A stretch of DNA of 64,000 nt from Sclerotinia nivalis (GCA_029531795.1 JAPEIS010000005.1:1176001-1240000); one strand, 5' to 3'; positions 23,910 through 35,278 are shown, counted from the stretch's first letter. Made by a program: numbers and translations. The notes: generated by a model from the letters alone, not told the origin.

Positions 23910-26900
23910 ACTTTTCAAGTTAATAATATTCCGACAAAACTCCGCTATCTTATCGATTCTGATGCGCAAGCTAATATTATTCAACAAAGCAAGTATATTG
24001 AATAAGACTGGATTCCTAATCCTGGAAAAGGCACTCCATTAGTATCTACTAGTGGAATGAGTATACCTTTATATAGTGATTATCAATTTATTGTCGAAGT
24101 ATTAGACAATTCCAAAGAAAAAAGAACTCACATTTATCGATTTACTGCCGCTACTTTGGATCTACCCGAAATCGATGCTATTTTAGGGCTGCCATGGCTT
24201 CAAACTGTGAATCCAGATATTAATTGGAAATCAACTACTCTCCGCTTTCGTCCCGTATTGTATGATATGGAAATGATAACAGCAAAAGAATTATATCGAG
24301 ATATGAAAACTGGAGCTATAATTTGTGTACTTCTATCTGAAACCAATTCTATTATGCGATTTTCACCCAAAAACCGAAAAATCTTAATATTAGCACCTTT
24401 AAAAATACTTTCCGAATATAAAGAATATGAACAGGCTTTTTCTGAAGATGAAAGCAGCTTGCTTTCCGATCATCACCCAATGGAACATCGCATTGATCTC
24501 GAATCTGGAACTACTCCATTTTGGGGATTAATATACGCTTTATCAGAACAAGAATTAATTGTTCTACGATAATACCTTGACGAATATCAAAAGAAAGGTT
24601 GGATCCGCCATTCGATTAGCTCTACTGATACGCTAATTATGTTTGTACTAAAGAAAGATAGTGGTTATCGATTATATGTTGATTATTGTGGCCTTAATAA
24701 AATTACGAAAAAGGATTGTACACCTTTACCTTTAATTAGTGAATCTTTGGATCGTTTAAGACAAGGGGTCTTTTTCACAAAACTCGATTTGAAAGATGCT
24801 TACCATTGAATACGTATATAGGAAGGCGATGAATGGAAGATGGCTTTCTGCATTCGATATAGCCAATTTGAGTATCTAGTTATGCCTTTTGGTTTGACAA
24901 ATGTTCCTGCAACTTTTCAAACTTATATTAATCAAGTATTCATTGGTCTTATAGATAGCATTTGTATTATATATTTAGACGATATTCTCATTTATTCTAA
25001 AGACAAGGAAATATATATTGCTGACATTCGCAAAGTTCTTGTTAAATTGATTGAATATAAACTTTATGCGAAATTGAAGAAATATATATTTTATATACAT
25101 GAAGTCGAGTTTTTAGACTTTATTGTATCAGGAAAAGGCGTCATTATGGAACCAAGCCGAATTCAGACAATTACAGAGTGACCTGAACCAAAATCGCTCT
25201 ATGATATCCAAGTTTTCCTAGGCTTTGCAAACTTCTACCATCGATTTATCGCCGGATATTCATGAATAGCCTATGGTTTAACCGATTTATTAAAAGGCAC
25301 CAAAAAAGGAAAAGCTGTATTAGAATTTAAATAGACTAAGGAGGCTCAGGAAGTCTTTGATAATCTAAAGAAGGCATTCACTACTGCACTAATACTCAGA
25401 CATTTTGAACCAGCCCTCCGAATCTTACTCGAAATAGATACTTCTGGATTTGCTTTAGAATACATACTTTCTCAATTATTTTTTGACGATCTAAATAATC
25501 CTACTGTTTCCTGATGGTATCCCGTTACCTTTTATTCAAGAAAATTCATTTCAGTTGAGTAAAGGTATTTTATATATGATCAAGAACTTTTAGTTATTTA
25601 TACAGCTTTTGTTTAATAACGGCATTATGTCGTAAGTAGTCAGTATACAATTGTAATCAAAACAGATCACAATAGTCTTCAATATTTCATGAAAACAAAG
25701 CAATTTAATGGACGACAAATACGATGAGCTGAAGTTTTAGCAGCTTACGATTTCATAATCATATATAGGTCCGGAAAATTGAACCCTGCTGATGGTCCGT
25801 CAAGAAGATCTGATTATGCCGAAGATGTAAATGGAATCAATGAAATGCTGCCTACATTACAAAACAAATTAAGGAACACTGCAATTATTGCTGCACTTTT
25901 TTATCTGTCTATAGTGGAGACAGAATCCCTGAGAAATACAATAGGCCTTTTTCAAAGGAATGGGTATAACTTGCCTCTTCGTGATTCAGGAAGGTCACTG
26001 ATGATGACTGGTTGCAAACAATCGCTACTACGTCGATTGGCTTATGTATTGACAGCTGATGAAACAGCATTCGAACCTATATCTGAGCCAATGAGAAATA
26101 CTTTGTTGCGGTTTTAGGAGAATGACGATTTTACAAAGAATAAAGAGTATCTGAGGCTTAGAAGTGGTTTTGTTGGAGACACCGCACTTTGGCAAGTCGA
26201 TGCCGATGGTTTGCTCAAGTATAATGGGCGTGCCTTTGTACCGCTAGATAATACTGTGAAAGCAGAAATCTTACAGATCCATCATGATGATCCTATAGAA
26301 GATCATTGGGGTGTTAAGAAAACATAGGAAATCTTGAAAAACAAGTATTTCTGATATAGTATGATGAAAGATATAAAAAGGTATGTACGAATATGTACTG
26401 TCTATCAATGGACAGCCGTGAAACGGCATCGGCCTCATGGTGAGTTACAAACCCTACTACTTCCTTCAGGTCCTTAGAAAGAAATAACAATGGATTTTGT
26501 TATAAATTTACCCCCTTTTAAAGTAAATAAACATATATACGATGCTGTACTTATAATTGTCAACAGATACACGAAACTCGTTCGATATATTCCAATTAAT
26601 AAAACAATAACTTCATCAAAACTAGCAGAAATTCTATTTCGATATATTTTTAAAGACTTCGGTACGCCGGAAGGGATAATATCTAATAGAGGATTACAAT
26701 TTGCAAGTAAATTTTGAAATAGTTTAATATTTTATTTAAGAATTCGCTGCAAATTATCTATTGCATTTCATCTACAAACCAATGGTCAAATAGAATGTCA
26801 AAATCAAAATCTAATTCATTATATTATTTGTTATGTAAATTGGAGACAGGATGATTGGGCTGCGCTACTATCCCTGGCAGAATTCATATATAATGTAATA

Positions 26901-27510
26901 TGGCACAGTACAATTGGAGAAGCACCTTTCAAAGCAATGTATAGATATCTATCTACTTTCAATTATATCGGCGAGGACGCTGATGCTGAAGGGAAGGCAC
27001 CTGTTGCAAAAGAATGTATTGAATCGTTGAATCAAGAAAGGGCAAAATTAGTAGAGATTTGGGAAAAGTCTACAAAAAGGAGATTAGAGAATAATAAGAA
27101 GGATCTACCCCAGCGATTTCATATCGGCGATAAAGTTATACTCAGTATCAAAAACATTAAACAATTACGACCCAAAAAGAAATTTTCCGATCGTTTTATA
27201 AGCCTTTTTACTATCACTAATATTATAAGCAGTGGATAAGTATATAAACTAGTATTTTTATTATTATACAAAATATACAATGTCTTCTATGTTTCTTTAT
27301 TAGAATTGTGGTATCAATGTGATGGTGTCGCTGATCCTCCGCCTCCTGAAGAAATTGATGGATATACGGAATATGAAGTTGAAAAAATATTAGTATATAG
27401 GAAAAAAGGACGAGGAATGTAATATTTAGTACAATGGAAAAACTATCAACCAGTGGAAGATACTTGGGAAGCTTCACGAAATTTAACGTATGTCAAAAGA
27501 CAATTGGAAA
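23910..27510 (+). pseudogene. pol of the chromovirus (protease-RT-RNase H-integrase-chromodomain), nonsense-mutated
   Basis: One frame (-1 relative to gag) holds the whole polyprotein. Protease: LIDSDAQANII at ~23952, where the usual DSG has become DSD, then ILGLPWL. Reverse transcriptase: LYVDYCGLNKI, TKLDLKDAYH, MPFGLTNVPATFQ and the catalytic YLDDILIYSKD (~24975). RNase H: LLEIDTSGFAL and KTDHNSLQYF. Integrase: MDFVINLP and IISNRGLQF, where the usual second catalytic Asp of SDRG is Asn, then NGQIECQNQN with the Glu. Chromodomain at ~27363-27490: EYEVEKILVYRK, YLVQWKNYQPVEDTWE, the module that guides chromoviruses to heterochromatin. Many TAG/TAA/TGA codons interrupt it, and the G-to-A and C-to-T direction indicates RIP. 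Confidence 0.88.
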
Positions 27511-27945
27511 ACTATGAAAAGGAAAAGGTATCATCGATACAATGAAGGCAAAGAACTAAGAAATAATACGATTGAAACATATCGAAAATCATATTAGTTC
27601 TATTGGAATACCGATATTTTAAAAAAAAAAACGCTTATTCATTTTATCTATTATTTTGAAAACCTTTCTAATATATTAATTTTCCTTTGCTATATAGTGT
27701 TCACGTTTCCTCTACTTCCTCATCTCTATCTTCAATAAATCATCCTCCCCAATATTATCAGAATTTTCATCAGTATCTGGCTCAGCCGATTGATGAAATA
27801 TACGTCTGATATGTTCCTCAACGACAGGATTACGATGTATAACCTGTAATATCTGTATACCAGAAAGAGAGCTGTCTACAGTTCGAAGTCTTGATCCGAC
27901 AAATTCGTTAATGACTAGTTATCGGTCAATAAAGATTTATTATAT

Positions 27946-29132
27946 TCATTGTTTGGAAACAAGAGCCCTTTTATATAAATCGTACTCACCTGGAATATTA
28001 TTCATAGTATCAGAACTAGAAAAATTCAACAAATCCTTATCCCCAGTTGCTTCCTTGCTCATTATTGGTATACTTGATTTCGTCAAAGGAACAGATGCTT
28101 CTTGATGCTTCGCCGACGATACTATATTTGGTTCCGGAATAATACTCAATATACCAAAGCTTTTTGAAGACGAAGAAGGTATATTGATCACAATAGAAGT
28201 TTTAGTCTTCTCCTTCTTGGACTTTTTAGGAGCCGAGGGTTTTCCGCCACCAGTCGGTTCAATGTCTTCATCATCATCGTCGAAAGATTCAACAAGTTCC
28301 GATATCTTTCTTTTTGCAAAAACCAATTTACGAACTTCTCCAATCTTCTTTGTTTTAAAAATAGAAGGTGAAACTGTCCATTCTTCTTTCACTACATGAT
28401 CACCAGTATTCCATGTATCTTTTGTTTTGCCTTTGGCACTTTTGCGGTTTGCTCGTTTTGCCAGAGCACGAAAGGATTTCGACGATTTGGATCGAGCAGA
28501 GGCAGTATCAGAACTATCCTCCTTACTAGAGGTATCCTTCAATTTGGCTTCACTTGCCAATTTATCCACAGAATTTTGCTCTAGCTAGTGGAAAATTAAT
28601 CAAAAGCATTTATAAATATTATGGATATACCGACGAAATATCGAAACAAATCTACATTGATCTCGAACAACTTCACCCTTTTCTCCATCTATACATTCAA
28701 TGCTAATACAGCTTTTTTCGTATCCCGAGGTTCTCGCTTTAAACTATGCTTCTTTTGTTTGCGAAGAAAAGCTTCCATTCTTCGAGTAAAATTAAACTGA
28801 CGACTATTTAAATTTCTTCGAACTGCTGTTTCTTCTAGAGAATCTACTGGAGCTGCTTCCCATTCGCAACGTAACTGCAACATTCGATTTATAGCAGAAT
28901 GAAATATTTCTGGTAGTGCATCACAAGTTTTCTTCTTTCGGATGTATTCGGTATATAATAAATCGATTCCTTTAAGGAAGAAACATTCCTCATTGATTAC
29001 CTTCTTATCTGGTAGAACTTTTCTGCTATCGTAATTGGCTATGCGCTTAGCGCAGCGGAGACAAATTGATTGTGTGAGTTGTGGAAGTAAGCGAGCAGAT
29101 CGCATTGCTAATTCGGGGGCTTGATGAGACAT
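27946..29132 (-). CDS. Antisense, spliced, apparently intact gene carried inside the chromovirus
   Basis: It lies between the chromodomain and the 3' LTR, opposite to gag-pol. Model complement(join(27946..28584,28695..29132)): 358 aa with a 110-nt intron (donor GTATAG, branch-like TTTTGATTAAT, acceptor CCACTAG). A shorter intron would also keep frame but would require reading through a TAG. Exon 1 has an ICLRCAKR motif and further cysteines (EECFF, KKKTCD), possibly zinc-binding, then a basic helix-rich part (RRMEAFLRKQKKHSLKRE). Exon 2 is Ser/Lys-rich with acidic ESFDDDDEDIE and a basic KKSKKEKTKT that could be a nuclear localisation signal. I do not recognise the family. Antisense extra genes in this position are known in some LTR retrotransposons. 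Unlike gag-pol it contains no stop, and its CAA codons are intact. Confidence 0.6.
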
Positions 29133-29411
29133 ATTGAAGGTATTCAGGAATTTGATGGTATTATCGCAATATCAACAAAAGAATTGCAGGAAATTGAAAT
29201 GAAGAATTGAAAAGTTTATAATGCTCTGGTAGAGCGGATTACACGTTGTTATTGTTTATGTTTTGTTTGTATTTATTTGTTACACAAGGGACCAAACGCT
29301 ACATTCATATTGTTGCCCGACGGCATCTCGCATCTGGCAAATGATTTAAGAACAGCAAACGACTTCAGAACCAATAGGCTTCTCAGGAGCGAAGCCTTGA
29401 AGGGAAGGCTT

Positions 29412-29697
29412 TGTTACGATCACGCAACAGTTTCGTCAAAACAAGAAACCTAGACGGAGGCGTTCTCATTTCGAATCATCAGCGTAGGAACGTCATCGAT
29501 CAGTTTGGAATGTTTAGTAAACAAGCTTCTTTGTATTGTTTATAAAAGAACAGGAATGGTGGCGAACTATAGGCGTTCTGATATCTCTTTATTGATTGAA
29601 CTTAAAAGTAATATCTTATTTATGATTAGAAAGGGTAATGAAAAGTTTGGGCTACGGTTTTACGACTAATTGATTCTTTGCCTATGTGATCTTAACA
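29412..29697 (+). repeat. 3' LTR of the chromovirus
   Basis: 286 bp with the same ends as the 5' LTR (TGTTACGATC..GATCTTAACA). It is followed immediately by ATATC, matching the five bases before the 5' LTR. Confidence 0.95.
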
Positions 29698-30561
29698 ATA
29701 TCCAAAATCGATCTTAAAGATTGCAAATCGGTATCGATCTATTCATAATCCAAAAAACCATTTGCCCTTACTTTCTGTTGAGGAATTCTCTATATCTATT
29801 TACAAAGATACAAATCCAAATATGAATGATGTTCATTGGTTATAAACTTCTAGCTTTGTTTCGTTTTATCAACAAAATAATATTCGGGCTATCCGATTGA
29901 TATAAAATAAATTGAATACTATATAGAAAACTATTGAGCAAGATCATCTATAATAAACTACATTATCCTCGATACTTATAGAAGGGGATTTTCGATTGAT
30001 TTTACAAAGGTAAGACAATATAATAGAGATGCTCTTTAGAACCCTATTGCAATTTTATAATTTTATATACTGTCGGAACATGGTCACGTGTTGTTACCCC
30101 ACCTTGATATATAACCTCTCCGTACGGAGAGGACCTTAGAAGAGATAGAACTCATACTACAATACAATATTATTCATACTAATTTGAATACCGTTGTTAT
30201 CCCCTGTCCTCCCAACATATACAATTGTTATAAATCGCTCTATTTGTAAAAGATCTCTGAAACTGATATCAACAAATTTTTAATTAGCAAATCTTCTTTT
30301 AATGATAATCAAATACAATAAAGACTTCCTATATAGTTATAAAACAAACTTCCTGCCTTTCTTCCACATTATACAGATAAATTGCTGCTTCGTCGAATCT
30401 GGGATCACAAAATTGAATTGATACCCAATAAAAAGCTATCTTATTTCAAAAACCGTTTTTTATCGCTAATAGAATTGATAATGATATACAAATGACTTGA
30501 TGATAATTTCTTCAAAAGATTCATTTAGGAATCAAGATCGCGATACACTTCTCCTTTATTA

Positions 30562-31170
30562 TTGATTGCCAAGCCGAAAAGGGGGATTTATATTTGTCAA
30601 GATTATCGAGGATTAAATAATATTATTATAAAGAATTGTTATCCATTACTCATTATTTACAAAACACTAAACACTTTTTACAATACAAAAATTTATACCA
30701 AACTTGATATCATTATAGTATTCAACAAATTGCAAATTGCTGAAAAGGATAAATGGAAAACTATATTCATTACTCATTTTGGTTTTTTTGAATCTTTGAT
30801 TATACCTTTCGATCTTTGTAATACATTTGTATCATTTCAATATTATATCAATCATATGCTTTTCAACGAATTGGACAAATATTGCACTACATATCTCGAT
30901 GATATCCTAATCTACTCTGATAATCCTGTAAAGCATAAAAAGCATATCCATTAAGTAATTCAAAAGTTAATGGATACTGGATTACAGATTGATATTAATA
31001 AATACAAGTTCGAAATCACGAAGACAAAGTATTTGGATTTTATTATTATAACTGAAGATATCGAAATGGATCAAGAAAAGATTATGGTTATTATTGTTAC
31101 GATCACGCAACAGTTTCGTCAAAACAAGAAACCTAAACGGAAGCATTCTCATTTCGAATCATCAGCGTAG
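30562..31170 (+). pseudogene. Reverse transcriptase remnant of the outer element
   Basis: The open stretch reads MIAKPKRGIYICQDYRGLN, then YTKLDIIIVFNKLQI, THFGFFESLIIPFDLCNT and the catalytic YLDDILIYSD, all standard gypsy reverse-transcriptase motifs. After a stop the same domain continues (MDTGLQIDINKYKFEITKTKYLDF) until the solo LTR inserted at 31095 cuts it. The amino-acid drift towards Ile, Asn, Tyr and Lys reflects AT-directed mutation. Confidence 0.75.
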
Positions 31171-31379
31171 AAACGTCATCGATCAGTTTGGAATGTTTAG
31201 TAAACAAGCTTCTTTGTATTGCTTATGAAAGGACAGGAATGGTGGCGAACTATAAGCGTTCTGATATCTCTTTATTGATTGAACTTAAAAGTAATATCTT
31301 ATTCATGATTAAAAAGGGTAATGAAAAGTTTGGCTACGGTTTTACGACTAATTGATTCTTTGCCTATGTGATCTTAACA
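31095..31379 (+). repeat. Solo LTR of the chromovirus family inside the outer element
   Basis: 285 bp, same family as the LTRs at 22271 and 29412, flanked by ATTAT on both sides (31090-31094 and 31380-31384), a perfect target-site duplication. No internal sequence is present, so a full element inserted here and was lost by LTR-LTR recombination. It differs from the 22271 copy at about eight transition sites plus one single-base gap, so it is more diverged than the two LTRs of the full element. Confidence 0.93.
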
Positions 31380-32591
31380 ATTATATCTTAGGAATTGTCT
31401 TTATATGTAAAGAATTTACAACGATTTCTTGGTTTCGCTAATTTCTATCGATGTTTTATAAAAGATTTTTCAAAGATTTATTGTTTTCTCAACAATCTTT
31501 TGCAGAAGAATATTATATAGAATTAAATCGCAGATTATACAAAGGCTTTTGACGCTTTAAAAAGAGCTTTTACAATAACGCTGGTTTTGGTATACTTTGA
31601 TTACAAACAGAAAACTGTTTTGAAAACCGATACTTTCGATTGAATTTCAGGAAGAGTTCTTTCGCAATATAATGATGATAATGTTTTGTATTTAGTCGCT
31701 TATTTTTCATTTAAGTATATAGCAATGGAATAAAATTATAAGATCTACAATAAAGAACTACTCGTTATTATTAAGGCAATGAAAGAATAATATCTAAAGT
31801 TTTAAAATTTATAAAAGGAATTCGAGATTTTCATTGATTATAAGAATCTCGAATATTTTATGATTACAAAAGTTCTCAATTAATAGCAAATGCGATAATC
31901 TGAATTTCTATTTCAATATAATTTCTATATAGTTTATCGATCAGAAAACAAAGCTATTCAATCAGATATATTAAATAGAAAATACGAAGATCAACTGTAT
32001 CACTCTAATCCAAACAATAAACGTTTAAAGAATCGAGAATGTATTATCCTCCTTCAAAACCGTTTTGATAACGACTTTTATAAGGATTTGATTGGGTATA
32101 TCAATTTGATATCAATAGAGATAATAGTACCACTTTATAATCAATCAATTAATACCTTAATCGATACAATGTATACTAAATCCGATATCGCAGATCAATT
32201 TATCTCTACTCTTAACAATCCATCGATAATTAAATAACCAAAAAAGCATCATAAAACCCTTTGAATCATTATACAAAATTGTTCGATCCAAAATAATAGA
32301 ATTTATTATTGGAATAAGATTTGGATTCCATTAGATAATGAATTCAAACTCTAAATTATCTATCGAATTTATTCTTCTAATCCTATTGATTATTCTGATT
32401 GAACTAAAACGATCGATTTTGTCTTTTGTATATATTGATAGTCTAATATACATTTGGAGATTATATTCTACATAAAAACCTACGAACTTTGTATTCGTAC
32501 CAAATCGTCCAAATCAATGCCTCCCGGATTTTTGAAACTGTTGCCTGTCCCTTTTCGTACATGATCTGATATCTCAATTGATTATATTATA

Positions 32592-32801
32592 TTGTTCCCG
32601 GATTGTATTTATTATAATTCTACCTATAAATATATCTTGATGATAGTTTACAGGTTAACCAAAATGAGACATTTCATCGGTATATATATATTAACGATAA
32701 AGAAGCTAATCGATACTTTTATCAGTTGTATTTATATACTTTATAGACTTCCGGATAATATTATTTCCGATCGGGGAACGCAGTTTGTATTAGGTTTCTG
32801 A
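32592..32801 (+). pseudogene. Integrase core remnant of the outer element
   Basis: A 69-codon frame with YILMIVYRLTKMRHFIGI and LPDNIISDRGTQFVLGF, the central D..(D)RG region of a Ty3/gypsy integrase. Here SDRG is intact, unlike in the younger element. The flanking sequence continues the integrase only in fragments. Confidence 0.7.
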
Positions 32802-33994
32802 TTACAATTTTCGGAGCGATTGGGAATTACCTTAAAACATTTTTCAGCTTTTTATTCTTAAACAGATAATCAAACTAAATATATTAATTCGATTTTGAAG
32901 TAGTATTTACAAACTTTTGTTAACTATTATCAAGACAATTGAATAGATTGATTACCCTTAACCAAATTTGTATTTAATAATTTGGTTTTTGAAACAATTA
33001 GTTATTCGTTTTTCTTCGTCAATTACAGCTTTAATCTATATCTAGGTATTGAGTTTAATAAACCTTGCTCACCGGATATGACTCTAATATAAAAACAGGA
33101 ATTCTTTAAAGATAATAGAATCGCAAATCACATAGAATATATCTTAAAACAACTTCATACTTTTGTATAACAAATAATTGCTATTTATAAAAACTATACT
33201 AACCACCACCACTCTGATTTATCTTGTTATATAGTTGATCAGAAAGTTTTTATCAATACCAAGAATATAAAGATTTTATACAAAACAAAAAAACTAGATG
33301 ATAAATGAATCGACCTTTACAAAATTATCAAAGTTTATCCTTGTACTTGTTTTATTCAATTATTTAAAAATATTAAAATCTTCCCTGTTTTCCATTATTC
33401 TTTTTTACTTCCAGTTTATATTAATCCTTACTTTCCGGTTCAAACAATGATTAACGAATTAGAATCCCTAACTATACAAAACAGAATTTTGGAACAAAAC
33501 AATAATAAAGATGAATCTATTCAGAAATGAATATTTGAAAGAGTTCTAGATAATTATAATAAGGATAGCTATCATTATTTGATTAAATAAAGATATTATA
33601 TATCAATTTAGCAATTAGCTAATAATTTAAAAGATAACGAGAAAGTTCTTATTGAATATCATCGCCTTCATTCAGAAAAGCCAGATCCATCAGTTTGAAT
33701 CCTAAAGCATTTCGATACTACTATATTGCAATTGGAATCACAGAATTTGCAATCGGAATCACACAGTACGATTGCTACACCCACTCTACGAAAATCCATT
33801 CATACCAAGATTATTCGCTTCGTCTAAAGGTATATTATATATTATAATAATAAAGAATATAATATCATTAAAGAATATCATATGTTTTTTTATTCAGGGA
33901 TTTAATTGAGGAAAAAGATCTGTATTTTTTCTTTATTTTTCTTTATTTTTTAATACCCATTTGAGATCAAATGGATTTTTTGAAGAAAAGGTAT

Positions 33995-34157
33995 TGTTAC
34001 GGATTCATCTTCCTTTACCTGTATATAATTATATATACTTTAGACATACATGTATACATTCACTTCTATATAATCAGATTACCTCCTCGACCTTCTTCTC
34101 CTCCTTGTAGTACAATAATAGATCAAACCTACACATACCATTTCCCTTACCGTGATA
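33995..34157 (+). repeat. 3' LTR of the outer gypsy element
   Basis: 163 bp from TGTTACGG to CCGTGATA, matching 19532-19694 base for base in length. It is followed by TAAAT, the mutated partner of TAAGT. Confidence 0.85.
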
Positions 34158-34162
34158 TAAAT

Positions 34163-35246
34163 TATTAAATCACTTAATAATATTTACCGAACCAATAGTT
34201 ATATGATCACGTGATATATTAATAATATGATTTCATATTATTAAATTTTATTATTATATAAAATTTCGATCATATATCATATCAGAATGATTTATAATGG
34301 AATAGAATGAAATGGAAGCATATAGAATTTTCTTATTCTCAGATTGAATACTATTGGTTATTATTTCCTTTTATTATATAAAATGATTCTATAAGATTCG
34401 ATTTAAATCGATCTTATTTATAATCATAGAATAGTGTAGAATCTCATTAAAATCTATAAATACGAAGATCTTCTTCAAAGAATTCTTCGAAAAAATAAGC
34501 AGATAAAAATTCAATATTCAATATATATATAATTCTGACTTCAATATTCTATTGTTCATATATTCGATCACTCCTAAGCTAAATACGACTAAGTCTTCCA
34601 CTATTATAATAAATAATATTATAGTATTATTATTATAATATTATTTATTATTATCCGATCAACCTCCTCCGAGATGCAATAATAATGCATAGCGATAATC
34701 ATACATCTAGCTGTATATATGTGCCTTTATGCATTCTGCCGATGATTGAAACTTACTAAAACGTATCTAATGTGATTTATATCCTCTTGCTAGCTAGATT
34801 GGTCAGCCTGAGAGCTCATCTAAACTCTCTGGCTTCCGCAGAATTTAGCTCTTTATTTATCACAAAATCGACTTGTCTTCGCCAGAATACGTTCAATAAA
34901 ACATTAAAGTCTTGAAATGGTCGATGGCCTTGTAATAATTGGCCTCATTAAATTCACCATAGCCTCTTTTCTAATTTTTCTACTGGCAATCACGTTGTTT
35001 CCAGATCTAAATTCGAAGTAGACATTGTGCTGGGCCTTTCTAAGCTTACTGAATCTGACATTCCAATATTCAAGTTTCTAAAGAACATTAAGTAGCAGTA
35101 CTTTGGCGCCCTAAAGCGTCCCAGAGTGCTATGTGTGTGGCCAATCTGCGTGCGAATCAAATATCAATACGGTTGAAGAATGTGACTTTTATACCAGATG
35201 GCTGTATTCATGGGCTGTGGTAGAACTGCTACTGTAACAGGAGTAG
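34163..35246. other. AT-rich intergenic region after the retrotransposon stack
   Basis: The first ~550 bases are extremely AT-rich and may be RIP-damaged older repeat, though I cannot identify it. A perfect 18-bp inverted repeat is listed separately. From ~34700 the composition returns to normal intergenic DNA leading to paralogue 3. No gene seen. Confidence 0.5.
34606..34651. repeat. 18-bp perfect inverted repeat, AT only
   Basis: Arms 34606-34623 and 34634-34651 are exact inverted complements composed only of A and T, with a 10-base spacer. It could extrude as a hairpin or cruciform. In such AT-rich sequence it may have no function. Confidence 0.6.
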
Positions 35247-35278
35247 ATACTTAAGCACATCTCTTCCCTCCAGAATCC
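35247..35278 (+). promoter_or_regulatory. Proximal promoter block of the third paralogue
   Basis: ATACTTAAG (35247-35255) is followed 14 bases later by CCAGAATCC (35270-35278), about 155 bases before the ATG. The same pair is found upstream of paralogue 2, 17 kb away on the other side of the transposon stack. Confidence 0.45.

Larger units (their letters stand above)
22271..29697 (+). mobile_element. Chromodomain Ty3/gypsy retrotransposon (chromovirus) nested in the outer element
   Basis: 7427 bp, flanked by ATATC on both sides (22266-22270, 29698-29702), a perfect 5-bp target-site duplication. The 286-bp LTRs differ at only two sites, both G/A, so insertion was recent. Order: gag with a CCHC knuckle, then retropepsin, reverse transcriptase, RNase H, integrase and C-terminal chromodomain (pol in the -1 frame relative to gag), then a gene on the opposite strand, then the 3' LTR. 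Gag-pol contains at least 25 stops, all explicable by C-to-T or G-to-A changes, and I saw no frame-shifting indel across pol. A purine-rich GAAGGGAAGG lies just before the 3' LTR. The element cannot supply its own proteins. Confidence 0.93.
19532..34157 (+). mobile_element. Outer, ancient Ty3/gypsy LTR retrotransposon, RIP-degraded and interrupted twice
   Basis: Two 163-bp LTRs bound it (19532-19694 and 33995-34157). The flanking 5-mers TAAGT (19527-19531) and TAAAT (34158-34162) are the target-site duplication with one G-to-A change. Removing the inserted chromovirus and solo LTR with their duplications leaves about 6.9 kb, a normal length. Readable remnants include a retropepsin-like LIDNGYSGKVF (~21525-21560), reverse transcriptase from ~30560 (YICQDYRGLN, TYLDDILIYSDN) and an integrase core near 32592 (MIVYRLTKMRHF, ISDRGTQFV). 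The whole is extremely AT-rich with countless stops, as expected from RIP. It is dead, and older than the element nested in it. Confidence 0.85.

Noticed and set aside
22867..27423. In-frame stops in gag-pol as evidence of recoding or an altered genetic code
   Set aside because: All stops are single transitions from sense codons, the catalytic residues are mutated in the same direction, and the host genes use the standard code. RIP explains it.
28585..28690. Two separate antisense genes in the chromovirus instead of one spliced gene
   Set aside because: A phase-0 GT..AG intron joins the two frames exactly, and the second frame has no ATG at its start, so one two-exon gene is the better model.
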